A DNA stretch of 64,000 nucleotides. Source: Mycobacterium sp. Its GTDB lineage: Bacteria > Actinomycetota > Actinomycetes > Mycobacteriales > Mycobacteriaceae. Position numbers and translations under genes: made by a program. The notes beneath the pieces are model-generated. The model saw nothing but the letters and a program-made list of their open reading frames with translations. It made no database searches and was not told where the DNA came from. Positions 41,236 through 49,657 of this stretch are shown here, piece by piece. The stretch spans positions 184,244 through 248,243 of the forward strand of contig NZ_SCRH01000047.1 of assembly GCF_004298145.1 (NCBI RefSeq), written 5' to 3'. How positions within the stretch are numbered: position 1 is the first letter of the stretch; the number at the start of each line of letters is the position of its first letter.

Positions 41236-42133
41236 CGGCAAGGTGTACCTCGAAGTCGGCGTCAACGAGGTGGTCAGCAAGGACGACAACCCGAACGTCC
41301 CCTACGGCGCCGAGGAGACGGCTCGCAACGTCGCCGAGTGCATTCGGCATGGCGCCACCGTGGTGCATTTCCATGCCCGCTACGCCGACGGCCGGCAGGC
41401 CTGGACCGACGATGACGTCTCTCGCACCATCTTGGCTACGGCGGCTCGCGAGGTCGATCCCTTGGCCTACCCCAGCTACCACGGCAGCCTCGACCACATC
41501 TGGGCGCTGGCCCAGCGCCCGCCGGTCGGCACCCGGCTGCTACTCACACCGTTTGACCCGGTCCAACACGTCAAGCGGGTGCTGTGGATGGAAGAGGAAA
41601 ACCGTTTCGGGGTGGTCAGTTTCGGTCCCGACGACCCCAACAACTCGAACCCGCCGTATCCACCCGAGTTGGACCGGTTCGCCGAGCTGGGGCTGGTCCC
41701 GAATATCGCCGTGTTCAACGCGGCCGATATGCGCTGGGTGGCTCTGGCGGCCCGCATCGGTATCTTGCGCCAGCCGCTGAACATCAAGCTGTTCTTCTCG
41801 GATCGCTGGGTCTCCAACAACGACCCCGACCCCGAAGTCATTGACTTCTTGATGTCACGAATTCCTGCCGACATCGATCACGAAACCGTGGTGGTGCCCT
41901 ACGCCATGAGCTCGGCCGAGCGGTCCCAGGCGCTGTGGGAGCGTGCCCTCGACCGGGGCCTGGGCATTCGGGTCGGCATCGGCGATTGCCCATGGGCCTT
42001 CCCGACTGCCACCAACGCCGAGATGGTCGATCGTGCGGTCGATTTGATCACCAGCAGAGGACTGACGCCGGCAACACAAGCGGACCTACGCGCCCGCATC
42101 GGCGCGCCGGCAGTGACCGAGGCTGCATCATGA
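41219..42133 (+). CDS. Beta-keto acid cleavage enzyme (BKACE family)
   Basis: 304 residues, normal length for the Kce/BKACE family. Zn ligand pair VVHFHARYADG near residue 46, catalytic-type Glu/Arg segments EVGVNEVVSKDD near residue 12 and AYPSYHGSLDHIW near residue 83. The family condenses a beta-keto acid with acetyl-CoA to give acetoacetate and a new CoA ester. Here it would recover the remnant acid after aldol cleavage. It overlaps both neighbours (17 nt upstream, ATGA downstream). Confidence 0.85.
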   Translation: MSFRDDGKVYLEVGVNEVVSKDDNPNVPYGAEETARNVAECIRHGATVVHFHARYADGRQAWTDDDVSRTILATAAREVDPLAYPSYHGSLDHIWALAQRPPVGTRLLLTPFDPVQHVKRVLWMEEENRFGVVSFGPDDPNNSNPPYPPELDRFAELGLVPNIAVFNAADMRWVALAARIGILRQPLNIKLFFSDRWVSNNDPDPEVIDFLMSRIPADIDHETVVVPYAMSSAERSQALWERALDRGLGIRVGIGDCPWAFPTATNAEMVDRAVDLITSRGLTPATQADLRARIGAPAVTEAAS

Positions 42134-42375
42134 GCGGCCGCATCATCCGGGTAAGGGTGGACCCGGAACTGTGTATGGGCCACGGTCAGTGCTACACCCG
42201 CGCCCCACAAGTCTATGAGCCCGACGACGAGGGCTTCTGCGTGGTCATCGAGTCGCAGGTCGAAGGCGACCTGTTGCTGCACGCGATCGAGGGCGCCGAG
42301 GCCTGCCCGGAATCAGCGATCAGCGTGACGGAAGCATCGCGGGCCGGTACACCGGCGTCCGAGAGCGAGAGGTAA
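42130..42375 (+). CDS. [3Fe-4S]-type ferredoxin with CxxHxxC motif
   Basis: 81 residues from the ATG in ATGA. VDPELCMGHGQCYTRAPQVY near residue 11 gives Cys-x2-His-x2-Cys, and EACPESAI near residue 58 supplies the last Cys-Pro. Mycobacterial P450-associated ferredoxins commonly have a non-Cys residue at the third position of this motif, and His is one of the known variants. The P450 gene begins 4 nt downstream, so this is its probable electron donor; it may also serve the P450 at 12772. The reductase is not in the window. Confidence 0.92.
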   Translation: MSGRIIRVRVDPELCMGHGQCYTRAPQVYEPDDEGFCVVIESQVEGDLLLHAIEGAEACPESAISVTEASRAGTPASESER

Positions 42376-42379
42376 GCCA

Positions 42380-43561
42380 GTGTCTGAAAATATCGAAACG
42401 CCAGCGCCATTCGATCCATTCACCCCGGTGGTGGACCCCTACACTCCGCTGAAAGAGGCGGCATCGCGCTGCCCAGTATTCCCGGCGCCCAACGGAGCCT
42501 GTGTGGTCACCGGCGCGAACAACGTTGCCGCGGTCTTCAAAGATTCGGCAACATTCCGCAGCGAACTTCGCCCCCGCACGCCGGGGACCCAGCCGAGCAT
42601 GGTGCACCTCGATGGTGAAGAGCACACGCGGATGCGCAAGCTCGTCGTCAAGGCCTTCACGCCGCGCGCAGTCAAGAACGTCGAAGACCCCACTTATGCC
42701 ATCGCGCACGAGCTCATCGACCGATTCATCGGACGCGGTGCGGCGGACTTGTGCGCGGAGTTCGCATTTCTGTTGCCGGCCATGGTGATCGCGGAGCTGA
42801 TCGGCATTCCCGCGGGCGACCGCTCGCAATTCGTTCAGTGGGCCGACGATGCCATCACCGCCGCCGGCCCCGATTCCAGTGGCTACGCCGAATCCGACCC
42901 TGACCTACGCGAATACGTACTGGGCATCATCGACCAGCGTCGCAAGGTGCCGGGTGAGGATCTGCTCAGTCAGCTGATTCAGGTGCACGACGGTGAAGAC
43001 CGCCTTCGCACCGAGGAACTCGTCGCACTGGTCCGCATGCTCATTCTCGCGGGCACCGACACCACAGCCAACCTGATCGGCTCGATGCTGCACTACCTGC
43101 TGTCCGATCGATCTCGTTGGGAGCGGCTCCGCAATGACCATGCACTGATAGCCAACGTGATTGAAGAGACACTGCGCTGCGATCCACCGCTGTACTGGGT
43201 ACCCAGGATGACCGCTGTCGATGTTGAGGTTGCGGGCACCCAAATCCCCGCGAAAACGTTGGTGTGCAACGCGGTTGGGCACGCCAACCGCGATCCCGAG
43301 GTCGTCGAACGTCCCGACGAGTGGGATATGGACCGGCCTGCTATACGAAACCGCACCCACCAGACGTTCGGTTTCGGCGAACACTTCTGCATCGGGTCGT
43401 CGCTGGCCCGGCTGGAAGCGACGATCGTCCTGGAGGTGCTGCTGGAGCGACTGCCCGATCTGGTCCTTTCCGGCGACTACGCCTACCAGCCGCACGGCCC
43501 ATTGATGATGCGTGGCGTCAAGGCGATGCCGGTGACCTTCGCGCCCGCCGATCCCCGATGA
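42380..43561 (+). CDS. Cytochrome P450
   Basis: 393 residues. Haem ligand Cys337 in FGFGEHFCIGSSLARLE, I-helix LAGTDTTANLIG near residue 225, ExxR in EETLRCDPPLYW near residue 264. It carries out monooxygenation of a hydrophobic substrate. The ferredoxin lies 4 nt upstream, and the aldehyde dehydrogenase overlaps the stop (ATGA), so alcohol or aldehyde products feed directly on. It differs clearly from the P450 at 12772, for example by a normal AGTDTT rather than ASLDTT. Confidence 0.94.
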   Translation: MSENIETPAPFDPFTPVVDPYTPLKEAASRCPVFPAPNGACVVTGANNVAAVFKDSATFRSELRPRTPGTQPSMVHLDGEEHTRMRKLVVKAFTPRAVKNVEDPTYAIAHELIDRFIGRGAADLCAEFAFLLPAMVIAELIGIPAGDRSQFVQWADDAITAAGPDSSGYAESDPDLREYVLGIIDQRRKVPGEDLLSQLIQVHDGEDRLRTEELVALVRMLILAGTDTTANLIGSMLHYLLSDRSRWERLRNDHALIANVIEETLRCDPPLYWVPRMTAVDVEVAGTQIPAKTLVCNAVGHANRDPEVVERPDEWDMDRPAIRNRTHQTFGFGEHFCIGSSLARLEATIVLEVLLERLPDLVLSGDYAYQPHGPLMMRGVKAMPVTFAPADPR

Positions 43562-45027
43562 CCTCACTGCGTTCCCCCGGCACACACCTGCTCATCGACG
43601 GCGAGCTTGTGAGCGATGTCGCCGCAACCGTCGATGTCATCAACCCATCCACGGGGGAGCCGGTACGAACGGTGCCGTTGGGCGGGGTCGGTGAGATCGA
43701 CGCCGCGATCGCGGCGGCCCGACGGGCCTTCGATGATGGCGAGTGGCCCTCGTTGCCGGCCGCCGAACGCGCCAAAATCCTCACGCGCCTCGGCGATCTC
43801 GTCGACGCACATACTGTGGACTTCACCCACTTCGTGGAAACGGAGGTCGGGACGTGTCGACGGATCGCCGGGCCGGGGCAAGTGATCCGTCCCATGGATC
43901 ACTACCGCGACATGGTGTCCAAGGGGTGTGCCGAACTGGGGTACGTCCTTCCCGAACTGCCGGGTCCGCCGGCCACCGGGCAACGAGTCGTGCGGGAACC
44001 TTGGGGCGTGGTCGCCGCCATCACGCCGTGGAACGCACCACACCTGCTCAACCTGTGGAAAGTGGCCCCGGCCCTCGTGACCGGCAACACCATGGTGCTC
44101 AAACCCGCCCCCGAGGCGCCCAGCTGCGCACTTCTGCTCGGTGAGTTGGCGGCCCAGGCCGGAGTTCCCCGCGGAGTGCTGAATGTCGTTACCGGCGGTG
44201 CCGATGCCGGTCGGATGATGGTGTCGGATGCCCGCGTCGACATGGTCGCATTCACCGGATCCTCGGCGGTCGGTCGTGCCATCGCCCAGTCCGCCGGAGC
44301 CACCCTCAAACACACTTTGCTCGAATTGGGCGGTAAGTCAGCACTTCTGGCGCTGGCGGACGCCGATGTGCCTTCGCTCGTGGCCGCAGTGCTGCGCTTC
44401 GTGACACTTGCCGGCCAGGGATGTGGCTTGCTGACCCGTGTCTTGGTCCCCGACGCATTGCACGACGGCGTGGTCGCCGGACTCGTGGCGGCGCTGCAAC
44501 GGGTGCGTGTCGGGCGCGCCGACGATCCCAATACGTTGATGGGACCGGTCATCTCCGCGGCCGCCCGCGACCGGATCGAGGCGACGGTGCACGACGCGGT
44601 CGCATCCGGTGCGAGGGTTGTCTGTGGCGGCGGTAGGCCGGCACAGGTGCCTGCCGGCGGATTCTATTTCGAGCCAACGGTGTTGACGAATGTGACCAAC
44701 GACATGGCGGTCGCCCGCGAAGAAATCTTCGGTCCGGTAATCGTCGTCATCCGCTACAGCGGCGACCCCGACGAGGGCGTCCGGCTGGCCAATGACTCGC
44801 CCTACGGACTCGTCGGGGCGGTCTGGACCGCCGACACCGCGCTCGGAGTGCGCCTGGCGGGTCGGATTCGCGCGGGGCAGGTCCGCGTCAATGCGACCGC
44901 CTCGGGCAACGAGGCGCCCTTCGGTGGTTACAAGCAGTCCGGGGTCGGCCGCGAAGTGGGCCGGGAAGGCCTGCTCGAATACACCACCGTCAAGTACATC
45001 GGTTGGCAAATTCTCACATTCGATTAA
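43558..45027 (+). CDS. NAD(P)-dependent aldehyde dehydrogenase
   Basis: 489 residues from ATG 43558 (ATGA overlap with P450); a longer open frame exists upstream inside the P450 gene. ITPWNAPHLLNLWKVAPAL near residue 159, FTGSSAVGRAIA near residue 230, LELGGKSALLAL near residue 258, nucleophile Cys289 in AGQGCGLLTR. Oxidises the aldehyde derived from P450 hydroxylation. Related to the ALDH at 11293, which suggests duplicated function in two operons. The last codons form a perfect palindrome (45019-45032). Confidence 0.92.
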   Translation: MTSLRSPGTHLLIDGELVSDVAATVDVINPSTGEPVRTVPLGGVGEIDAAIAAARRAFDDGEWPSLPAAERAKILTRLGDLVDAHTVDFTHFVETEVGTCRRIAGPGQVIRPMDHYRDMVSKGCAELGYVLPELPGPPATGQRVVREPWGVVAAITPWNAPHLLNLWKVAPALVTGNTMVLKPAPEAPSCALLLGELAAQAGVPRGVLNVVTGGADAGRMMVSDARVDMVAFTGSSAVGRAIAQSAGATLKHTLLELGGKSALLALADADVPSLVAAVLRFVTLAGQGCGLLTRVLVPDALHDGVVAGLVAALQRVRVGRADDPNTLMGPVISAAARDRIEATVHDAVASGARVVCGGGRPAQVPAGGFYFEPTVLTNVTNDMAVAREEIFGPVIVVIRYSGDPDEGVRLANDSPYGLVGAVWTADTALGVRLAGRIRAGQVRVNATASGNEAPFGGYKQSGVGREVGREGLLEYTTVKYIGWQILTFD

Positions 45028-45032
45028 TCGAA
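45019..45032. promoter_or_regulatory. Perfect 14-bp palindrome TTCGATTAATCGAA
   Basis: Spans the ALDH stop codon and lies 9 nt before the next ATG. It could be a regulator half-internal to the operon, a small hairpin, or chance. Listed for its perfect symmetry only. Confidence 0.3.
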
Positions 45033-45040
45033 AGGACAAC

Positions 45041-46075
45041 ATGTCTCACGTTTTACGGGTCGGCGACCTGGACTTCGCCACCGCTGTCAGCTGTTATGAA
45101 CCCAACCTCGACATGCACCTGCCCACCGCGCGGCCGTTTGGCCTCACCGAGGAGTCGACCTACCTCTACGGTGGCTGGCGTGACGAGTCCGGGGCGCTGC
45201 ACATCGTCGAGCGCAAATTCTGCGGACCGATGACCGCAGGGTTGTGGATGATGACCACGCGCTCGGGAAAAGTCACCCTCGCCCCGGAGTCCTTGCAGAC
45301 GGTGCGCGGTGAGGTCAAACGCGAATACTCGGCCACCGAACACCATTTGCATGGCTCGTTGCTCGGCAAGGCCGGGGGAGCGCCCGAGGAAGGACTCGAC
45401 TACCGCCTGAGCTCGGGAGCGATGCACTGGCGCGAGGGCGGCATCCTGCAGCTGGAGGGAGCCCTGGTGGGCCCGGGGATCCAGATCGGGTCGCTCGATC
45501 ACGACGAACCGTTCTTCTACACGAGCGAGCTGTACAAGGTGTACGGCGACGTTCTCGGCGAGTCGGTGGAAGGCTTTGTGTTCCTCGACCACGGCTACTG
45601 GCCACATGGGCAGGATTGGAAGGAGTGGCGAATCTTCAACGGGACCCAGCTATCGTGGTCGGCCTTCGCCACCGAATTCGCCGACGGCCACGTCGAATGG
45701 GGTCAGGTCGCCATCGGTCGGCAAAAGTTCAATTTCGTTGCGGTAGCGGACGAATATGGCCCAGTGGTTATGGACGTCGACACCAGAGGCGGCATCGAAC
45801 CCGACCCCGACGACTGGGCCCAGCGGATTGGTTACCGGGCGCACGACGGACGGACCTGGGTCTTCGAGTTGGAGCCGGGTGGGCAGATGTCGCAATTCTC
45901 GGCGGCACGCTGGGGCGGGTATCGCGCGCAGGCCGGCCACATCCTGCGTGATGGCGAGAGCCGTGACGTCAAGGTCGCCTTCGCCTGGGGCGAGACTTTC
46001 ATGGAGCGTTTCCGGGAAGAGGGTATTGGGTCGGTCGACACGCTGCTTACGGGTGTGCAGAACGCACTGGTCTGA
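45041..46075 (+). CDS. DUF7064-like beta-rich protein, copy 2 of 3
   Basis: 344 residues from ATG 45041 with GAAAGGA upstream. The N-terminal ARPFGLTEESTYLYGGWRDE corresponds to ARPFGLVMDCTYVWGTFRDE in copy 3. The core has VGPGIQIGSLDHDEPFFYTS, VYGDVLGESVEGFVFLDHGY and WPHGQDW. No membrane or export signal. Same tentative AttH/CrtC-like reading as copy 1. It is the final gene of the long plus-strand block, 13 nt after the aldehyde dehydrogenase. Function unknown; ligand binding or hydration of an isoprenoid double bond is the speculation. Confidence 0.62.
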   Translation: MSHVLRVGDLDFATAVSCYEPNLDMHLPTARPFGLTEESTYLYGGWRDESGALHIVERKFCGPMTAGLWMMTTRSGKVTLAPESLQTVRGEVKREYSATEHHLHGSLLGKAGGAPEEGLDYRLSSGAMHWREGGILQLEGALVGPGIQIGSLDHDEPFFYTSELYKVYGDVLGESVEGFVFLDHGYWPHGQDWKEWRIFNGTQLSWSAFATEFADGHVEWGQVAIGRQKFNFVAVADEYGPVVMDVDTRGGIEPDPDDWAQRIGYRAHDGRTWVFELEPGGQMSQFSAARWGGYRAQAGHILRDGESRDVKVAFAWGETFMERFREEGIGSVDTLLTGVQNALV

Positions 46076-46079
46076 CGCA

Positions 46080-46224
46080 GTCAACGACGCGGTTGCCGCG
46101 CCGCATCCGATCGGCAGGCTCGGGACGCCCGCAGGGTTGCGGCCGTGGTCGCGTTTCTGCTTCCGACGAGGCGTCCGTCGTCACCGGTGCTTTCTATTCC
46201 GTCGACAGCGGCTACACCGCACTG
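46080..46224 (+). pseudogene. Decayed C-terminal fragment of an SDR
   Basis: Three consecutive frames spell an SDR tail: VNDAVAAPHPIGRLGTPA (46080-46133), then VAAVVAFLL (46136-46162), then SDEASVVTGAFYSVDSGYTA (from 46162). This is the classic SDR ending (P-x-GRxGxP, AxxVAFLxSDEAS, xTGxxYxVDGGY) broken by two frameshifts. The N-terminal three quarters, including the cofactor and Tyr-Lys motifs, are absent, because the DUF7064-like gene ends 5 nt before. It is the relic of a deleted gene between two DUF7064-like loci. Confidence 0.75.
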
Positions 46225-46385
46225 ATTTTCCCGCGCGAGAGATGGCCGCGGTGTCGAACTCGAGCTGTCTTCTGCCGCAAGGGTAGGGCTCTCCGCGAAC
46301 CTCGTAACGGCCGAAGCGGTAAGGCATGTCCTGACGCTCGATGTGTTGCACGTCCGACGGGACGACCGGCCGAAGGCCGCTATGC

Positions 46386-46413
46386 AAGCGGATGCTTAAG
46401 TAAGCGTTTGCTT
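46386..46413. promoter_or_regulatory. Tandem palindromes AAGC-N4-GCTT before amidohydrolase 4
   Basis: AAGC-GGAT-GCTT at 46386-46397 and AAGC-GTTT-GCTT at 46402-46413, repeated with a 16-nt period, about 70-97 nt before the ATG. The rest of the 250-nt gap (46225-46482) shows no other ORF or motif I can support. Two phased copies suggest cooperative binding of a dimeric regulator. The nearby TetR at 48791 is the obvious but unproven candidate. Confidence 0.55.
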
Positions 46414-46482
46414 GACTAGGGCGGAACTGATGCCTACCGTGCGCCACATACACACAACAACGTTGAAGGGACATGGGTAGGT

Positions 46483-47763
46483 ATGACTGCGACTACCAGG
46501 GGAAAGCGACACGCGCTGGTTTCGACCGACGGTCATGCGGGTGCGAGCCTGTTGGGTTACCGGGAGTATCTGGAGGCTCGCTGGCATGAGGAGTTCGACC
46601 GGTGGGCTTCCGCTTTCGACGATGATGCGTGGAGTGACATCGACGACGAGGAGGAATTCCAGTCGGGGGCGTCGTCGTTCATGTCCCCGGTCAACTGGGA
46701 CAGCGGTTTACGTCAAGCGGCCCTGGAAAAAGAGGGCATCGTCGCCGAGGTGCTGTTTCCCAACACGATTCAGCCGTTCTACCCGACCGGCACGCTTGCC
46801 GCGGCACCGCCGCGAGCCCGCGAGGACTACGAGCGGCGTTGGGCCGGGCTGCGGGCCCACAACCGTTGGTTGAAGGATTTCTGCGATGAGTTGCCGGGTC
46901 AGCGCATCGGCTTGGCCCAGCTGTTCCTGAACGATGTGGACAACGCCGTCGAGGAGGTTCGCTGGGCCAAGCAGGCAGGGCTCAAGGGTGTTCTGCTACC
47001 ACCGGATCACCACCTGAACATCCAGAACTTGTACTACCGTTCGCTAGATCCGCTCTGGGCGGTCTGCGCCGAGTTGAACATGCCGGTGCACCGCCACGGC
47101 ATCATCGTCTCCTCCGATGAGGACGGACCGCGGTCGCGGGCCGGAGCCCAGGCGGTCGGGCTCTACGAATCGTTCTACTTCGGGCGGCGCGGGCTGTCTC
47201 AGTTGATCTTGTCCGGCGCCTTCGAACGTCATCCAGACCTTCAATTCGTCGTCACGGAAGTCGGCGGCGCGGCATGGACTGTGCCGGAGCTAGCGACGCT
47301 GGACCAGCTGGTGCGAGCGGCGGGCGTGGAGAACACCATCCGCCGTCAGCTGATCGGTGATGCGGTGGATCAGTTGTCGCTGCTGCCTAGCGAGTATTTC
47401 AGGCGGCAGGTCCATATCAGCACGGGTTTCCACCGTGATGACGTGCCCAAGCGTCACGAGATCGGCATCGACCGGATCCTGTGGGGCGCGGATTTCCCGC
47501 ACCACGAGGGAACAGCCGGTTACACGCTGGAGTGGCTACGCGCGTCGATGAGCGGATTACCCGAATCTGAGGTGCGCGCCATCACCTCGCTGAACGCCGC
47601 CGACGTGTACGACGCCGATCTGGAGTTCTTGCAGACCCAGGCCGACCGAGTCGGGCCCACGGTGGAGCAAGTGGCGACTCCCCTTGCGGTTGAAGATATT
47701 CCGACAGACCCAAACTTCTTCCTGGCATTTCCGGAGCTCCTCGAGACGGTGGGGATGCGGTAA
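46483..47763 (+). CDS. Amidohydrolase-2 family protein, fourth and most divergent
   Basis: 426 residues, about 40 longer than the other three copies, with an extra acidic segment (DDDAWSDIDDEEEFQSGASS near residue 45). Landmarks: VSTDGHAGASLL near residue 13, PVHRHGIIVSSD near residue 203, TEVGGAAWT near residue 259, WGADFPHHEGTAGY near residue 334. Metal-dependent C-C or C-N bond cleaving family; substrate unknown. Preceded by tandem palindromes and overlapped by 1 nt with a DUF7064-like gene, so the two form a two-gene operon. Confidence 0.86.
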   Translation: MTATTRGKRHALVSTDGHAGASLLGYREYLEARWHEEFDRWASAFDDDAWSDIDDEEEFQSGASSFMSPVNWDSGLRQAALEKEGIVAEVLFPNTIQPFYPTGTLAAAPPRAREDYERRWAGLRAHNRWLKDFCDELPGQRIGLAQLFLNDVDNAVEEVRWAKQAGLKGVLLPPDHHLNIQNLYYRSLDPLWAVCAELNMPVHRHGIIVSSDEDGPRSRAGAQAVGLYESFYFGRRGLSQLILSGAFERHPDLQFVVTEVGGAAWTVPELATLDQLVRAAGVENTIRRQLIGDAVDQLSLLPSEYFRRQVHISTGFHRDDVPKRHEIGIDRILWGADFPHHEGTAGYTLEWLRASMSGLPESEVRAITSLNAADVYDADLEFLQTQADRVGPTVEQVATPLAVEDIPTDPNFFLAFPELLETVGMR

Positions 47764-48764
47764 TGGGCGGGCGTCGTATCGGTGATTTCGAAGGTCGCAC
47801 ACTGGTCGGTACGTTCGATCCTGAGCCGGCTAGCTGTTCACATCAGGCCCGGCCCTTTGGGCTGGTCATGGACTGCACCTATGTGTGGGGAACCTTCCGT
47901 GACGAGGACGGTAACCCGACCTCGGCGGTCCGCAGGATCGCAACCGCCGGTGACACCACCGGCCTGACCATGCTGAATTCACCGCGCCCGGGTGGCGATT
48001 CCCGCATCGTTGCCGAGGTCGGTGCGAACGCTTTCGTCGGACGGGCTCTTCCGTCGATCACCGAACAAGCGGTCCGGTTCGTCGGCGGTAAGGCCTATCC
48101 GCACGGTGATCGTGGCTTCGAATTCACCATGAGTTCCTCCGATTTACACTGGGCTGAAGCGGATTTCATCGATCTGTCGGGCCGTATCGTGGGCCCCGGT
48201 CTTCAGTTCCTGACACCTTGGCCGGACGGTGCGGTGATGTACACCTCGCGGTTGTGGCACGTCCAAGGGACCGTGCGCTGCGCCGCGGTCACCGGTTTCA
48301 TGGGTGTCGACAATGTCTTCGCTCCACCCGGCTACTCCTGGGGCCACGAACCTGTATCCGACGCTTATGAACTCAGCTGGTACACCTGGGGAAATCAGTA
48401 CGACGACGGAACTCTTGAGGTCGGACACATCGCAAAAGGGCATGGCCACTGGGGATTTGCCTTGGTGAACAACGATGTCGGCGAGCTGACCCGCAGCACG
48501 AACATCACATCTTCGGTCGACGAACGTGACGAAGTGGGTTGGCCACTGCACATCACATACGACGTCGACGAGGAGCCGTGGGAGTGGGTGGCCGACGATC
48601 GCGGCCGGATGCCCGACATGGGGTTACCCGGCCAACGACGAACACCCAACTCCGAAGGTCAGTTTCGGCGGGTGGGTGAAACGCGTCGGATCACGACGTG
48701 GATGGCGTGGGGAGAGACAGTCCCCGCGAACGGCGACGTGTCGCGGCCGGCGCCGCCCATTTGA
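47763..48764 (+). CDS. DUF7064-like beta-rich protein, copy 3 of 3
   Basis: 333 residues, ATG overlapping the amidohydrolase TAA by one base. N-terminal EGRTLVGTFDP as in copy 1, ARPFGLVMDCTYVWGTFRDE as in copy 2, core VGPGLQFLTPWPDGAVMYTS, VQGTVRCAAVTGFMGVDNVF and APPGYSW. The DH-x-Y of copies 1 and 2 is VDNVF here, so a possible active-site His has been lost. No export signal. Fold reading as for the other copies. Coupling with an amidohydrolase suggests it acts on the same or the next intermediate. Confidence 0.62.
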   Translation: MGGRRIGDFEGRTLVGTFDPEPASCSHQARPFGLVMDCTYVWGTFRDEDGNPTSAVRRIATAGDTTGLTMLNSPRPGGDSRIVAEVGANAFVGRALPSITEQAVRFVGGKAYPHGDRGFEFTMSSSDLHWAEADFIDLSGRIVGPGLQFLTPWPDGAVMYTSRLWHVQGTVRCAAVTGFMGVDNVFAPPGYSWGHEPVSDAYELSWYTWGNQYDDGTLEVGHIAKGHGHWGFALVNNDVGELTRSTNITSSVDERDEVGWPLHITYDVDEEPWEWVADDRGRMPDMGLPGQRRTPNSEGQFRRVGETRRITTWMAWGETVPANGDVSRPAPPI

Positions 48765-48790
48765 GAAGCGGCGTCGGCGACACGGCTGCG

Positions 48791-49426
48791 CTACTCGTCT
48801 GATCGGCGCACCGGGCGGCCTTTGCGCGGGCGACCCGAAGAGCGAGCGGGAGTTCGCCTTTTCTTCGTGGCGGCTGACTCGAGATCCAGCCTCACCACAG
48901 CGTCAACCACAAACCGGGCAATGCGCTTGGGGCCCGCCTGGACTACCGATGGCCGGTGAACGACGTCATAGAGCACGCCCAGGCCTAGCGTCCATGCCAC
49001 CACCATGTCGGCCAGTAGCGGACCTTCAGGGCCGGTCATCTGTTCGGCGATGCGGGCCGAGATTCTCTCGAGCGTGTCGGTGGCGGTTTTCTCACCGCTT
49101 CGGGCGTCGCGCATGAGCCTGGCGACGAAGCTCCCCACTTCGTCGTCGTCCACCGCAAAAGACTGAATCATGCGCAGCACACCCGCTTCCCAGCCGTCGG
49201 CGAACAACTCGTTGATGTACTCACGCCGCGGCGCCGAGCGTTCGAACAGCTCCTCCTTCGAGCCGAAGTAGCGAAAGATCAGTGACTGGTTTACTCCAGC
49301 GCGGTCGGCGATGTCACGCACGGTTGCGTCGGCGTATCCCCGTTCCGTGAACAACCGCCGGGCCGCGCGCAAGATGGCCACCTTCTTGGCCTCCGGATCT
49401 CGTCGCCACATCGGGGGTTGGGCCAT
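48791..49426 (-). CDS. TetR family regulator
   Basis: 211 residues from ATG 49426, where GGAGG stands 5 nt upstream; a much longer open frame to 49594 is unsupported. Helix-turn-helix at residues 13-60 (ILRAARRLFTERGYADATVR, then AGVNQSLIFRYFGSKEELFE). C-terminal tail is very basic (TKKRRTPARSSGRPRKGRPV). Converges with the amidohydrolase/DUF7064-like pair. Might control them (tandem palindromes at 46386) or the LLM gene that diverges from it. Confidence 0.87.
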   Translation of the reverse strand: MAQPPMWRRDPEAKKVAILRAARRLFTERGYADATVRDIADRAGVNQSLIFRYFGSKEELFERSAPRREYINELFADGWEAGVLRMIQSFAVDDDEVGSFVARLMRDARSGEKTATDTLERISARIAEQMTGPEGPLLADMVVAWTLGLGVLYDVVHRPSVVQAGPKRIARFVVDAVVRLDLESAATKKRRTPARSSGRPRKGRPVRRSDE

Positions 49427-49609
49427 ATCCGCCTCCGTTCTGTGCCGGCACGACCCTGTCGTGATCGAGTGCCCGACACTATCAATCGGGCGGCGCCTCG
49501 CGGTCAGCTCCGCTCGGGCACCGGTCATCGTCGAGGCTCCGCACCAGATCGTCGAGCACCGCCCGCTCGGCGAGGAAATCTTCGCCATCCCCATAAGGCG
49601 CTATAATAT

Positions 49610-49620
49610 TAACCAGGTTA
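49610..49620. promoter_or_regulatory. TAACnnnGTTA operator, upstream of LLM gene
   Basis: TAACC-A-GGTTA, perfect palindrome 37 nt before the LLM oxidoreductase ATG, in an AT-rich segment (CTATAATATT just upstream looks like a -10 region). Overlap of operator with a core promoter would favour repression. Confidence 0.68.
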
Positions 49621-49657
49621 TACCTTTCGCTTTTATGTTGTCCCCGAGGAATGCTCA

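Noticed and set aside
46231..46482. Additional coding sequence before amidohydrolase 4
   Set aside because: Frames in this stretch are short, without ribosome sites or recognisable motifs; only palindromes are supported.
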